Below, in pieces: positions 1 to 10,079 of a stretch of DNA of 64,000 nucleotides. This DNA is from Blakeslea trispora (taxonomy: Eukaryota; Mucoromycota; Mucoromycetes; Mucorales; Choanephoraceae): the NCBI GenBank assembly GCA_025331445.1, contig JAIWNE010000041.1, positions 62,001-126,000 of the forward strand. Direction: 5' to 3'. A program made the translations under genes and the position numbers. The notes below the pieces were generated by a model. That model worked only from the letters and a program-made list of their open reading frames with translations, was not told the origin of the DNA and ran no database searches. Positions within the stretch are counted from its first letter, which is position 1, and each line of letters opens with the position of its first letter.

Positions 1-1
1 A

Positions 2-2455
2 ATCAGTAAAGATAGTCCTTATAACAAATTGACTAAAGCTGACGTTAAGAACATGAAAAGTGTCTATAACAAACAGACAAAAGAAGCTTCCCAGAGAGCA
101 TCTACTGAACAAGCAAATTTGTTGATCCAGCAAATGCAAAGCAATGGCTATATGACATTTTACGATTTTGATCAGACAATGTTCTTGAAGTCCATTTTTT
201 TTGCGAGCAAGCCAATGACAGAAAAAGCAAAGCAGTTTCCTGAAGTAATGGTTATCGACGCAACCTACAAAACAAACAATCTCGGTATGCCATTGATTGG
301 TATCTATGGGGTTGCAAACATTGGCCAAAGATCCTTCAAGAGCTTTCCTGTAGCCTTTGCTTGGACATCAAATGAGCAGGAAACTACTTATCAATGGGTT
401 CTTGAAATGCTCAAGAAACAAGTGGGTGACGAATTGCATCAAACTGTGTTCGTTACTGACAAATGTACTGCTTTGAGAAATGCGCTTGATAAGTTGTTTC
501 CTCAAAACAAGAAGCTTTTGTGTACATGGCACATGTTGGACAACTTGAGCGATCACTGTAACAAGAAGACGTTCAAGAATGATGATGTTGTTGAAGAGTT
601 CAAGTCGTGTGTTTCTGATTTGATTAACCTCACTGGCTTCACAAAGTATTCAGAAAAATTGAACAAGATCAACGGGATTCTCCTTGATGACAACTATTTT
701 GTTTCAAGAGAAGAAAGAATGAAGTTCAAAGAGTACTTTGAAGCAGAATGGAAGTTGTGCTTGCATCAATGGGCTGCCAGCTACACTTTCAAAATCAAAA
801 CAATGGGTTGCACCACTACTCAAAGGGCTGAGAGTGGACATAGTGCTCTGAAGCACAAGATGATTTCAGCGCAACATCTTTGTGTTGCTTTTGATAAAGT
901 ACACGAGTACTTGAAGGACTTTGAGCGCAGCTATGAAGAACAGAAGTTGAAAGAGAAAGCAACTTCTGATAAGGTTATCAGTGAAGATGAAAACCTCCGT
1001 CATTTGCGTGGTAAGATTGGCCACCTCGCTCTTTACAAATTACGTGAAGAATTGTATAGAGAACGCCCTGTCATCCCCAAGCATTACTCTGAATGCAATT
1101 GCAAGAACAGAGTCGTTTATGGCTTGTTTTGCTGCCATCAATTTGATGCTTTAGGGAATCAGAGAATTGAGCTGTCAAGCATACCTCGCCGATGGTGGAT
1201 AGTCAGCAATCAAGAAGAAGAAGTTGCAGATGCCCCTAAAAGCTTCTCCAAAGATTGGATGAAGTATGTTGTTGCTTTGGAAGGTGCATTCCGTGATGCT
1301 GAGGGTGATTATGTGGAAACGATTCGACTGACAGATGCAGTTGAGAGTTTCCTCATCTGCAATACCGATTCGTATGTTGATGGTAGGTCTCGCATAGCCG
1401 AAGAGCCTCCATCAGTTCCAAAGCTGACTCTTCCAGAAGCGACTGAGGTCAAGAAACCAGGAAGACCTGCAAAAATACAGCGCCTTTCTGCATTGCCAAA
1501 AGACTTTGCTTCTGCTAAGTTTAGGAAGACCTTTACGAAAGAAAAATTTAAAGAAGAAGAAAAGGAAGAAGAAAAGGAAGAAGAAAAGGAAGAAGAAAAG
1601 GAAGAAGAAAAGAAAGAAGAAAAGGAAGAAGAAAAGGAGGAAGAAAGATGTAAAAGAAAAGCATGTGAAGAAAAAAGCGACTTTGTATACGACTTGTATA
1701 TTCCCAAAAAAAGAAGGGTTGCTTATACAGAAGAGTTCAGAAAGCAACAGTTGGATTTTTCTCTCTCTGTTGATATTAAGCAAGATGATGTTGTATCGAC
1801 CTATAATCCAAAGAGTGATGGTTATTGCGGTTTTAGAGCAGCATCATATTTAATATATGGAGATGAAGAGCAATTCACGAAGGTAAAAGAAGCTATGATC
1901 TCTGTGATGTCAAAAGAGTTCAAAAATGGCATGTCCTATGAAGACTTTTACCGAAGCTCATTTGGAATGACCACAGATGAAGTAAAAATGACTATCACAT
2001 GTGGCATCGACTTGAACAAGAAAAAAGATGAAGTAACTGGATATGACCGCCATAGAAAAGCAAGAACAGCTGGCATGTCTTTTTGGTTTGACAGCATTGA
2101 TTGCATGCAAGTACTTGCAGATGCATACGGTCGTCCTGTCTGTTATCATCCAGACTCTGTCAGCAAAAGCCAATTGGATGTAGCCTTGACGAACTTTCCC
2201 TTAGTCTTGCCCAAGAGGCTAGATCAAAAGCCGGTGCCTCTGCATTTCCAGTACATAGGTGGAATTCATTGGGGAGCTGTAAAACTCAAGAATTCTAGCA
2301 GCAACCTTCCTCCTGCAAGTAGAGTTTACTTTAACTCTTATCCTGACAGTTTGAAAAACTACAACTTGTATTGGAATAAATGGGGACAGTTCCCCAAAGA
2401 AAAAGCAAAGAAAAAGAATCAAAAATTACTTCAAGACATCATATCAATAGAATAA
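2..2455 (+). CDS. Mutator-like (MULE) transposase fused to an OTU-like cysteine protease, 5' end outside window
   Basis: The frame is open back to base 2, so the true start lies upstream. The first 300 residues look like a MULE transposase: a first acidic residue in VMVIDATYKTN, a second in VFVTDKCTALRNAL, a CTWHM motif and TQRAESGHSALK for the last acidic residue. A SWIM-like zinc motif follows (CNC, then CCH about nine residues later). A run of Glu/Lys repeats (bases about 1550-1650) joins this to a C-terminal domain with DGYCGFRAAS and GGIHWGAV, which match the Asp/Cys and His motifs of OTU-type deubiquitinating proteases. MULE proteins are known to acquire protease domains, so this is probably an autonomous element protein. 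The stop is followed at once by a tandem repeat. No internal stop is seen, so it may be functional. The fusion order is read directly; protease activity is inferred. Confidence 0.85.
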   Translation: MSKDSPYNKLTKADVKNMKSVYNKQTKEASQRASTEQANLLIQQMQSNGYMTFYDFDQTMFLKSIFFASKPMTEKAKQFPEVMVIDATYKTNNLGMPLIGIYGVANIGQRSFKSFPVAFAWTSNEQETTYQWVLEMLKKQVGDELHQTVFVTDKCTALRNALDKLFPQNKKLLCTWHMLDNLSDHCNKKTFKNDDVVEEFKSCVSDLINLTGFTKYSEKLNKINGILLDDNYFVSREERMKFKEYFEAEWKLCLHQWAASYTFKIKTMGCTTTQRAESGHSALKHKMISAQHLCVAFDKVHEYLKDFERSYEEQKLKEKATSDKVISEDENLRHLRGKIGHLALYKLREELYRERPVIPKHYSECNCKNRVVYGLFCCHQFDALGNQRIELSSIPRRWWIVSNQEEEVADAPKSFSKDWMKYVVALEGAFRDAEGDYVETIRLTDAVESFLICNTDSYVDGRSRIAEEPPSVPKLTLPEATEVKKPGRPAKIQRLSALPKDFASAKFRKTFTKEKFKEEEKEEEKEEEKEEEKEEEKKEEKEEEKEEERCKRKACEEKSDFVYDLYIPKKRRVAYTEEFRKQQLDFSLSVDIKQDDVVSTYNPKSDGYCGFRAASYLIYGDEEQFTKVKEAMISVMSKEFKNGMSYEDFYRSSFGMTTDEVKMTITCGIDLNKKKDEVTGYDRHRKARTAGMSFWFDSIDCMQVLADAYGRPVCYHPDSVSKSQLDVALTNFPLVLPKRLDQKPVPLHFQYIGGIHWGAVKLKNSSSNLPPASRVYFNSYPDSLKNYNLYWNKWGQFPKEKAKKKNQKLLQDIISIE

Positions 2456-2510
2456 ATAAATTTATATTCATAACCTTCTTACTAGAACAGCTCTGATATA
2501 CATTTGAAAT

Positions 2511-2670
2511 AAGGGCAGTGGTATATAAGGGCAGTGGTATATAAGGGCAGTGGTATATAAGGGCAGTGGTATATAAGGGCAGTGGTATATAAGGGTAGTG
2601 GTATATAAGGGTAGTGGTATATAAGGGTAGTGGTATATAAGGGTAGTGGTATATAAGGGTCGTGGTATAT
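2511..2670. repeat. 16-bp tandem repeat, ten units, TATA-bearing
   Basis: Ten head-to-tail copies of a 16-bp unit reading AAGGGCAGTGGTATAT. The first five have GCAG, the next four GTAG and the last GTCG, so the array changes in blocks. Each unit boundary forms GTATATAA. Degenerate single units recur at about 2711-2750. The position just behind the MULE stop suggests a subterminal array of that element; this is inference. Confidence 0.95.
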
Positions 2671-2971
2671 AAAGCTTATATAATATTTTGAAACTCAGGT
2701 ATGGATCGGGTGCGTCGTGGTATATAAGGATTTAGGGTCGTGGTATATAACTTTTCCCTAAATGATATCATGATCAAATTAATTCGGAAACCTGTTTTCT
2801 GTTCTGAGCATTTTAGACTATGAACCTTTCTCGTACAACAGAATGCGATCATAACACTATAAGAGGGTCAAAAGCAATGAACAATGAATGGCCATAAGCC
2901 TATATTTTCTTTTTATCACAGTAGGTGAAATTTTAGGAGGAGGGGGATATAATTCATGGAGAATAATAAAG
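2671..2971. other. Non-coding gap with two stray repeat units
   Basis: Holds two further GTGGTATATAA units near 2715 and 2740, then AT-rich sequence with a purine-rich patch at about 2935-2950. No gene or clear MULE end is visible. Confidence 0.5.
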
Positions 2972-3085
2972 TACACTGGCACAAAATTTTGGTTCGGACA
3001 GTCAAAAAATTTATTATAATCTTCTTCCTTGAATACTACTTTAATAAACCTTTTGTTACCCATCTAAAACTACTCAAAACTCAAA

Positions 3086-3929
3086 ATGCCTACAGTTACA
3101 AACACTACTAAGCGTGGTTCTTACAACGAGCGCAAAGACGAAAAGTATTGAGGAGTTTTCTATCTCAATCGCGCCGGTCATTCCCAGCGTGAGATAGCTG
3201 GGCTGGTTGAGCTACCTCTTTCAGCTGTCAACAGTATCATCGCTCGCATCAGCAAAACAGACTCAACTCTGCCTCGCACCTTTTCTGAAGCACTTATGAA
3301 AGTCGATGAAAGAGATATGAGACACTTACGGTCCATAGTGGCCAAGAAACCTTTTTTAAGCTTTGATGGTGTCAAGCATGAATTGGAGGAATTTGGTGTC
3401 AACGTCTGTAAGGCGACAGTTATCGAATATCTTCGTGCTATGGGTTTCAATTCTTACTATGCCAAGAAGAAGCCTGCGTTGACACCCCACCACAAGCAAA
3501 AACGCTTGGAATGGGCCCAGAATCATGTCAATTGGTCCACTGATCAATGGGCCAGCGTCATTTGGTCGGATGAGTCTCGGTATGAGATAGAAGGACATCG
3601 CGGCGGCCTGAGAGTCATTCGACAGCAAGGCCAGGCTTACAAAGAGGAGCTCACAGCTCCTACTAAAAAAGTTTGGTAAAGGAAGTGTAATGCTGTGGGA
3701 CTGTTTTTGGAGAGGTGGAGCGGGGCCTCTTGTGTTCGTGGATGGCTCAGTAGACTCTGAGCGATCCATCCAGATTTTGGCTGATCACTTCCAGCCATGG
3801 TTCTTGAATCTTCAAGCCAAGGAAGACAGGACCTTCACCTTCCAAGAAGATGGCGCTACATGCCACACTGCTGCTGCTACTCGTGCTTGGAAGACACGAC
3901 ACAAGATAAGTGGATTTGAGTTCTGGCCT
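3086..3929 (+). pseudogene. Tc1/mariner-like transposase, truncated and broken
   Basis: The reading frame begins at ATG 3086, meets TGA at 3149-3151 (codon 22), then continues through a helix-turn-helix-like N-terminal part and the first catalytic Asp (VIWSDESRYEI). A one-base shift in the A run near 3665-3680 moves to another frame containing the second Asp (FQEDGATCHTA). The third motif, normally about 35 residues later in a SPDLNPIE-like context, is missing: homology ends at FEFWP near 3927, where sequence of an unrelated intron-containing gene begins. The copy therefore cannot make an active DDE enzyme. Its upstream side, about 115 bp, runs out to the Tc1-type terminus at 2972. Confidence 0.88.
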
Positions 3930-5214
3930 ATCTCTTCAATACGCATCAAGAATAACATCCAATAAGGTCCAGAAAGTAGCTGAGTTGTATAATTCTATTG
4001 TTCTTGAAAAGAAGTGGAAGTTAAAATCTGGAAGATATGCTGAAGACGTACTAAGAGAATTCGCTTTGAAGTGTGCTGTTGAGCAGTAAGTACTAATCCT
4101 TATACACACACGACGACGATACTTACTTCTTATCTAGTCCCAGTCAAAGCTTGATCTTAGACTTATATGATGCTAATTTGGCAGGTGTCTTCACCCAAGA
4201 AGAAGAAGAAATACTAGCAGAAGGTGGATTTCCACTTGAAAATGACCTCGACACAGCGTACAGAGAAATCTTGAATAGTCTGGTCGGACAGGTAAGATAA
4301 TTTATTCTATATACAGAGCATATATACTGACTTTTTTTTCATCTTTTTTTAGTATACATATGATGAATTGGAAGAAGTAATTGAGAAGATCGAAGCCAAA
4401 GGAAGATCTGATCTTGCAAAAAAATGGTTGAAGAATGCCCTAAGATCTGCATTGTTTTTATTTACTGAAAACGACATCCTCAATCTTCAAAAGTTTGAAG
4501 ATGAAGATGAAATCTTATACAGTTTATGGAGTTTCATCAAAACTTTGCTGATTGGAACAGGAGGGGAGGTTCATGGGTAAGTGTTTTTGGCTTGAAGAGA
4601 AATAAGGTCAAACTGTATACTAACTTAAAAACACTATATTTCATAGACACACTCAGGTGAATGAGGTGTCCACCTCAACCAATGAAGGAAGAAGCATTGG
4701 GGGGGGGGGCATTATGCCAATCAGGCGAAAGCAGTCATGCGAGATACCAGACATGAGCTTCCAATACCTTGATCATCATCTCGGCTGTTTGGAGATTGGC
4801 GCTCAATCTGGAGAGTACGAAACCAAGACTCTCCAAAAAGCTTACTTCAAGTGCCCATTGATGCTGAAGAACCAAGCTTCAGCCTTCAGCAGCAACATTA
4901 AGCAAGTTGGCATAGTCATTGATTGTAAGTATCCATAATAAAGAATTTGATAAACATTAACTTATACTCTTTAACAAGGCAACAACTTGCAAGCAATGAC
5001 TTTGGAAAAGGCAAAAGGCTCTTTATTTGTAGTCAAGCGTTCAACACGCTTGACTTTCCCTATCGCATTGAATGAATTCTCCAACAGAATCATTCCTATA
5101 ATGCACTTAATGCTGAACGTTCGAGGTGTTCTTGTTGAAAGCATTGCAAGCATCAAAAGTATGCAAAGACAAGTACCCGTGTACTCTTTGGGCAAGAGAA
5201 GATCTTGCCAATAA
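3930..5214 (+). pseudogene. PD-(D/E)XK-like multi-exon gene, 5' end replaced by Tc1
   Basis: Five exons can be joined in one frame: up to 4085, 4138-4291, 4353-4576, 4647-4924 and 4979-5214, all with GT-AG introns of 52-70 nt. The product starts inside a helical Lys/Glu-rich region (KVAELYNSIVLEKKWKL), has an acidic middle (FTQEEEEILAEGG) and ends in a domain with IPDMSFQYLDHHLGCLEIG followed by a conserved-looking C-terminal helix. PD...LEIG resembles the PD-(D/E)XK nuclease core, but the usual Lys is Gly, so catalysis is doubtful. No start codon of its own is visible: the frame runs back into the transposase junction. The G run of 11 keeps this copy in frame, while the other arm's copy is shifted. 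Family assignment is by motif only. Confidence 0.65.
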
Positions 5215-5657
5215 AATTGTATATATATTATTGTTCTTAATCACTTTTTCCAAACCATTTAATTCTTTATTCGTCTGCTTAATTCTTATTCCTCTAATAT
5301 TCTTGCTTCATGTATAGAGTATGTTCGTAAGGGTTAAAGCAAGATGCTTATTGCTTAATTATCCGGACAATGTCTATGTGAATAGTGAACAGATCCCGTT
5401 TGCCGGCTAGCTATAAGCAATATATACTTTAGCAAGAAATAAACAGGATAGTTTTAAGTCAACTAGAGTTACTTTGCGCGATATTGATATTATTGCCTGC
5501 AAAATAAAACCATACGAATGAGATGCTTGTCTGACTTGGTTTATTGCGTTGCTAAAAAAAAACGAATGCCTAAAACAATATGACCCACAAAGTTTCTTTA
5601 TACAACTTACCTTAAAAATCGGTCGTACAAAGAGCCACTTCTATAACTTACCTTATA
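5215..5657. other. Inner, non-coding end of left arm
   Basis: AT-rich, no gene. Ends with two related units around 5600-5657 (ACTTACCTTAAAAATCGG and ACTTACCTTATAA), also present in mirror form at 12356-12420. Confidence 0.55.
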
Positions 5658-5686
5658 ACGTGCCTTCAGTCTTAAAACGCCGAAAA
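5658..5686 (+). repeat. Left TIR of Tc1/IS630-like element
   Basis: Twenty-nine bases identical to the reverse complement of 8435-8463. Confidence 0.95.
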
Positions 5687-5775
5687 TTGAAGTTTTCCTC
5701 TTCAATTTTTTTGGTTTTACAGAGGGATCGAATCCATGACCCAAGAACAAATTTACATATTTTCGAACTTTTTTA

Positions 5776-7911
5776 TTATAAATCTTTAGGTATTCTAACC
5801 TTTCGGTGGGAAAGGTATCTCTTTTCAACAAACTTCTTGACATCGCCTGCCACTTCTCTCCCGCGTTCTTGCTTGCTGTATGCTTTGATATAGTTCATAC
5901 AGCGCTGGAAATATCTTCTTATTTGAGCAATATTTCCAGCTTTGTCCAAGAACGCGGGAATATTCTTTTCTAACGACTTAAATGTGTAATCACATCTAAG
6001 CCGGGCTTCTCTTTTAGCCATACCCCAGTACATTTCAATCCAATTGCATTCGCAATGGTACTTGGGGTATAGCTCGAAGATGTGGCCAGCATCTTCTACA
6101 ACTTGTTGCAAAGCAGTTCTTTGAGCAACAAAGTCTGGTCCGCTACCCAAGAAGTGGGCAGCACAGCACATAGCCTTCTCGCCAGGGGAGTCTTGCCCAC
6201 ACCGAAGTTTTCACTGCTTGGCTTGAAGGTCACAGAGCCCATTGACCTCTTTCTTCAAGGATTTTCTTGAGACCTAATATTTGCAGTTTGTTAGTCGTGT
6301 GATTATAGCTATTCAGAGTTATTTACCCTTGGAGTATCTGACTTTTTTGACCTTGGGTCGGCCTTTTGAGTCATGGGAGCAGATCTCCTTCTCATAAAAG
6401 AACGACTGGTGAAGAAGCTGACCAGTCGAGAGCTTGACAGTTGTGTCTCTGAACTGGTACTTTTCAGACAGAGACCATGGTTTCTCACCGAGTGTCATCT
6501 GGCTTACAACCAATGCGTCATCGCTGTATGCCCCATGGTTTGAGCTGTTGTCAAAGAGGAATACAGCTCGGCAGTTAGGGTGCAAGCTTTCAAACAACCC
6601 AATGACATGGTCCTTGAGTTGGGCAACCATGTCTTTGTGAGTCCACCAACCATCTCTACTCTCGCCAGCTTTGAACAGCTTACGAGAGGTCCATCCCTGG
6701 ATCCTCAACGTTCCATGACAGGGACATTGGAGCTCACTTACCATGATGGAAGAACCAGGCCCTTTCTTTCGAATGAAAGATTCACCCTTCAAACTCCAGA
6801 TGTCTTCCTTCCCATCATTTGCATAGAAGGTCGACTCGTCATGGGTCACAAAGACAATCTTTTCTTCACCTTCGTTCAACACAGGTTCCAGGATTCTCTC
6901 TTGGTCTTCGCCTTCGTAGAACTCGAATCTACGCATGTAATCCATCATGCGGGCAGACCACTCCTTTCGGTATGCCACAACATCCTCTCGCTCATGGCCG
7001 TCAAAAAACATGCCTTTCTTCTGTTTGCCATAGGTGTATCCCCACTCATGTAAGTACTTGCTAATGGTTGAAATACTTACGGAGCCGGTAACACCTAGGC
7101 AAGAAGGCACGACTTCCTCATCAATGTATCTCTTGATGTCCACAAGAGAACGCTCGGCAGCCTTGGCCTGCTGGATGTACTCCAGAACCTTTGACTTGAT
7201 GTCGTTATGGCTCAAGAACGACTCTTTCTTGGTATGAATACCTTGGCTGTGATCAGAAAGATCACCATGCTCAAGGTATTCCTTGGCCCAACTAACTATG
7301 CTCTTGGCCCGATAGTTCTTGGAGTTATCAGGCCAAAGGGATTCCGCAACCTTCTGACTAGCCTCACCCTTCTTCAACCCCTCCAAACGGTTCTCAAAAT
7401 ATCTGAAAACCGAGATAAGTCTGAAAGCGTTGTAGGAGTCCAATGAGCTTCCCTCGCGCTTCTTGTTCATTACAGGCTTGATTTGCTCATGCAACGCTTC
7501 CATTGACTCATTGATCAGGAGGAGTTCTTCTTGAGGGTGAGTTAACTGCTTATCGTCATCCACAGTTGCCGTTTTGGTGATCACAGTGATGCCGAAGTTA
7601 AACAAAGTCGATTTAGGATCGACTTTGTTAGCTTCGACTCTACGCCGCCACTTGGTTGTTCTAGAGTCATTAGAGTAATGACCCTTTCTCTTTCTGATGC
7701 TTGATCCATCATCTTTCAATCCATCAAGAGCAGAGCTGCTGATATCTTCCTCCCAAGCTTGCCAATCTTCAACAGCCTCGACAACTTCAGCATCGACATT
7801 ATCAGCAACTGAAACACTGAGTTCTTCATTTTTTTCCATCTTTAGCCATCTTCCGTTGCTATCCTTTTTCAAAGAAGCAGTTCTTGATTTTTTTTTACTT
7901 GTAAAGGGCAT
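5776..7911 (-). pseudogene. DDE transposase of Tc1/IS630 superfamily, decayed
   Basis: Start taken at ATG 7911 (MPFTSKKKSRTASL); a longer frame to 8001 is possible. The N-terminal half is charged and DNA-binding-like. The catalytic core shows THDESTFYAND (first Asp), FLFDNSSNHGAY (second Asp) and HCECNWIEMYWG (Glu), with the terminal block DYTFKSL and IRRYFQRCMNYI typical of this fungal family. An intron (about 6265-6325, GTAAAT...TTAG on the minus strand) links the large exon to the last part. After the intron the frame reads LKKILEERGQW, then needs one indel (about 6235-6245), and the C-terminal frame has a TGA near 6205. At least two lesions make this copy inactive unless complemented in trans. 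Confidence 0.88.
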
Positions 7912-8277
7912 TGTGATATTGTTAAAAGTGAAAAAGAAGTCAAATTTCTTGACACGATACCTGTAAATAATTATTGTTGTTACACACATTAAGGAACACA
8001 AAACAAAACTTCAACAGGTTTTAATTGGCTAGTCGATGTTTGTATTTTTAGGTATCGAAAAGCGAGCATATTACAAACCGAACCTACGTTCGGTAACAAA
8101 ATTAGCACCTTCGCTACGCTATGGTCAATTGTTCAGAAGGCGAAGATCACGTGACTGCAAATTAATTTTTCTCAAATTTCAGTAATAGATGTTTTGATTA
8201 ATTTTAGGCCCTGTAAAGACCTTGTTTCAAGATTTGGGCTTCTCATATACCTCCCAGCCAAAAATTTTCGGGAACCG

Positions 8278-8429
8278 ACAAACTTTGAAGAGCTTCACAG
8301 AAAAACTTTTGCAGGCAAAAAAAAATTCTAAACTTTTAACAATGTTCTAAAACATACTTAAAACAACATTAAAAGGTCAGATTTTTTTTTGCCTGCAAAA
8401 GTTTTTCTGTGAAGCTCTTCAAAGTTTGT
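8278..8429. repeat. Perfect 48-bp hairpin arms inside the transposon
   Basis: Bases 8278-8325 and 8382-8429 are exact reverse complements (ACAAACTTTGAAGAGC...), with a 56-base loop. The hairpin sits between the right TIR and the start of the transposase gene, in its presumed promoter or leader region. Confidence 0.95.
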
Positions 8430-8434
8430 TGACT

Positions 8435-8463
8435 TTTTCGGCGTTTTAAGACTGAAGGCACGT
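8435..8463 (-). repeat. Right TIR of Tc1/IS630-like element
   Basis: Twenty-nine bases, exact inverse of 5658-5686; TA follows at 8464. Confidence 0.95.
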
Positions 8464-9821
8464 TACCTGTTCCATCACCAATGCCTACAGAATTTCGAAA
8501 AGCAGTATATGCTTATGGAGTCAAGGCCGTAAGCATTTGTCTTTCTCTTTCTATAAAAAAGTTGTTAAAGTGACAGAAGATATTCACACCTTTTTTTTTT
8601 GCATTATAGTTGTCTAAAGAATTTTTTATGAAAGACAGTTTCAATCTGCAGCAGCTCATAGACTCATTTGTACCAAGGACACCGGGCGGGCAACTGGACA
8701 TGATGTCTGCCAAACTTACAATGTCAATCGATCTAAGCAATGTTATTCAAGTCAATGCACTCAAGCTTTCCTTATCGCGTATAGTTGATTCTGTCAATGG
8801 AAAAATAGCATCGCTTTTCCGTCAATATTTGAACGATACATTCTGGAAAGAGTCAAGCAAAGTCAACGTTACTCTGTGTGCAGGAATGCCAGCTACTTCA
8901 AAGAACCTCTATCAAGCAATGATGGCCGAAGGCTCTAACAATGGGAAACTCAGCAGAAAGCAGCTGTGAGTTGCCGTCGCCAAGAAAAAGCTATCACTAC
9001 TGGAATCAAATCAGACAGATTCTTTGCAAATCTTGGACACTATTGATTTGTTGGCTAAACACTGTCTGTCTGACTCAGCCATTCTCCCCAATAATACAGA
9101 GAGTGAATTGAAAACCTATCGAAAGTTTGCTAAGATCCTTGATGAAATCCTGGATGACACCATGCTGGACATGTTAGATGGTGAAAGCACTTGCAAAGCA
9201 TCCAAGTCCATCGCAAAAAATCTTGAAAAAATATACGACTCTAATATACCTCTCAATAATGGTTTTGGCCGACGTATTGATTTAATACTTGCAACAAAGA
9301 ATTTAGAGTTGTCTACTACCGAATGGAAACGGGACAAAACCTCACCTGCCAAGTGCTTACAACAGCAATCTAAAAATATTAGAATGAATAAGGCGATTTT
9401 AACTCACCTATTAGGCTTACCTTTCAATGAAGCAGGTAGTGATCGTGTGTTTACAGGTGGGATGGACTGCACAGGTCATATGGGGTATATGTTTGCCATA
9501 AAACAAGTAAAAGATATATATTTAGCCAAGCCAATTTCTACTTTGTTGATGCCCAGCTATCTTGAAGAGCTTCCATCTTTTGAAGAAATGCTGAATTACC
9601 TGTATGCTTGGCGCAACCATCATTTAAGCCTGAAGGATACCATGTTGCCAGCACTTCGTAAATGCGAACAAGGGATGTTCTTTTCTTCCGTAATTGGGAC
9701 ATCTGTATCTGAAGATACCAACAGTTCGCCCAATATATATTTGACACCATCTCGACGTCGCCGCGGTCAGATCCCTGCGACAACTGATCTTGATTTGGAG
9801 GATTTAAGTAATGATGAATAA
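8464..9821 (+). pseudogene. PD-(D/E)XK-like gene, 5' truncated by transposon, one in-frame TGA
   Basis: An exon begins in open frame directly at the transposon edge (PVPSPMPTEFRKAVYAYG), splices at GTAAGC 8531 to an acceptor near 8609, and continues as LSKEFFMKDSFNLQQL. The frame is open to 9821 except for TGA at 8967-8969, after which the same frame goes on. Near the C-terminal half lies GFGRRIDLILATKNLELS followed by TTEWKRDK, a good fit to the PD-(D/E)XK fold (Asp, then Glu-x-Lys). A hydrophobic conserved segment (MGYMFAIKQVKDIYLA) and an Asp/Glu-rich tail follow. The insertion may have removed the 5' exons, or ATG 8490-8492 (MPTEF) may be the real start. If the TGA is a simple mutation, the rest is otherwise intact. 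Confidence 0.65.
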
Positions 9822-9902
9822 TAAAAATGTATTTGCTGTTGTTTTTTGACAAGTTGTATGATTGTTGTTATTGAAAGAACTTGAAAAAAGGATCAACGAT
9901 GA

Positions 9903-10079
9903 ATGTCGATTGACAATCCTTTGCAAAAGCCCAAAAAGAGACTCACGCAAACGTTGCATTTAAGTAATGCTTATGACCTCTCTGATCTTACAAAACTAAC
10001 TTCTTTTCAGAACGGTTATCTAACCAAGCTTTACTTTGGCCTGAGTGGCATAGTTGTAAAGCAGGTCAAAACGAACTAA
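9903..10079 (+). CDS. Small open frame, 58 residues, unknown
   Basis: ATG 9903 to TAA 10077-10079 encodes a basic, coding-looking peptide (MSIDNPLQKPKKRLTQ ... YLTKLYFGLSGIVVKQ). It starts 81 bases after the preceding stop. A possible donor GT lies just after GTAAAGCAG (10064), so it could be the first exon of a longer lost gene. No family is recognised. Confidence 0.3.
   Translation: MSIDNPLQKPKKRLTQTLHLSNAYDLSDLTKLTSFQNGYLTKLYFGLSGIVVKQVKTN

Larger units (their letters stand above)
2972..5658 (+). repeat. Left arm of 12-kb inverted structure
   Basis: Matches the reverse complement of 12356-15040 base for base wherever compared. The one difference found is a G run of 11 here against 9 in the other arm (about 4699-4709). 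The inner limit coincides with the TA used by the element at 5658-8463. Confidence 0.93.
5658..8463. mobile_element. Complete Tc1/IS630-superfamily element with 29-bp TIRs and TA duplication
   Basis: The ends are perfect 29-bp inverted repeats beginning ACGTGCCTTCAGTC and ending GCCGAAAA (5658-5686 and 8435-8463). TA lies immediately outside on both sides (5656-5657 and 8464-8465). Inside is one transposase gene on the minus strand. The element sits exactly at the inner edge of the left arm and directly upstream of a truncated PD-(D/E)XK-like gene. Confidence 0.93.

Noticed and set aside
1309..1783. Long Ser- and Phe-rich frames opposite the Glu/Lys run
   Set aside because: They are antisense readings of the GAAGAAGAAAAG repeat within the MULE-OTU gene and have no motif.
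5715..5740. GGGATCGAATCC, like a tRNA B box
   Set aside because: No acceptor stem, D arm or anticodon arm can be folded around it; it lies within the transposon end.
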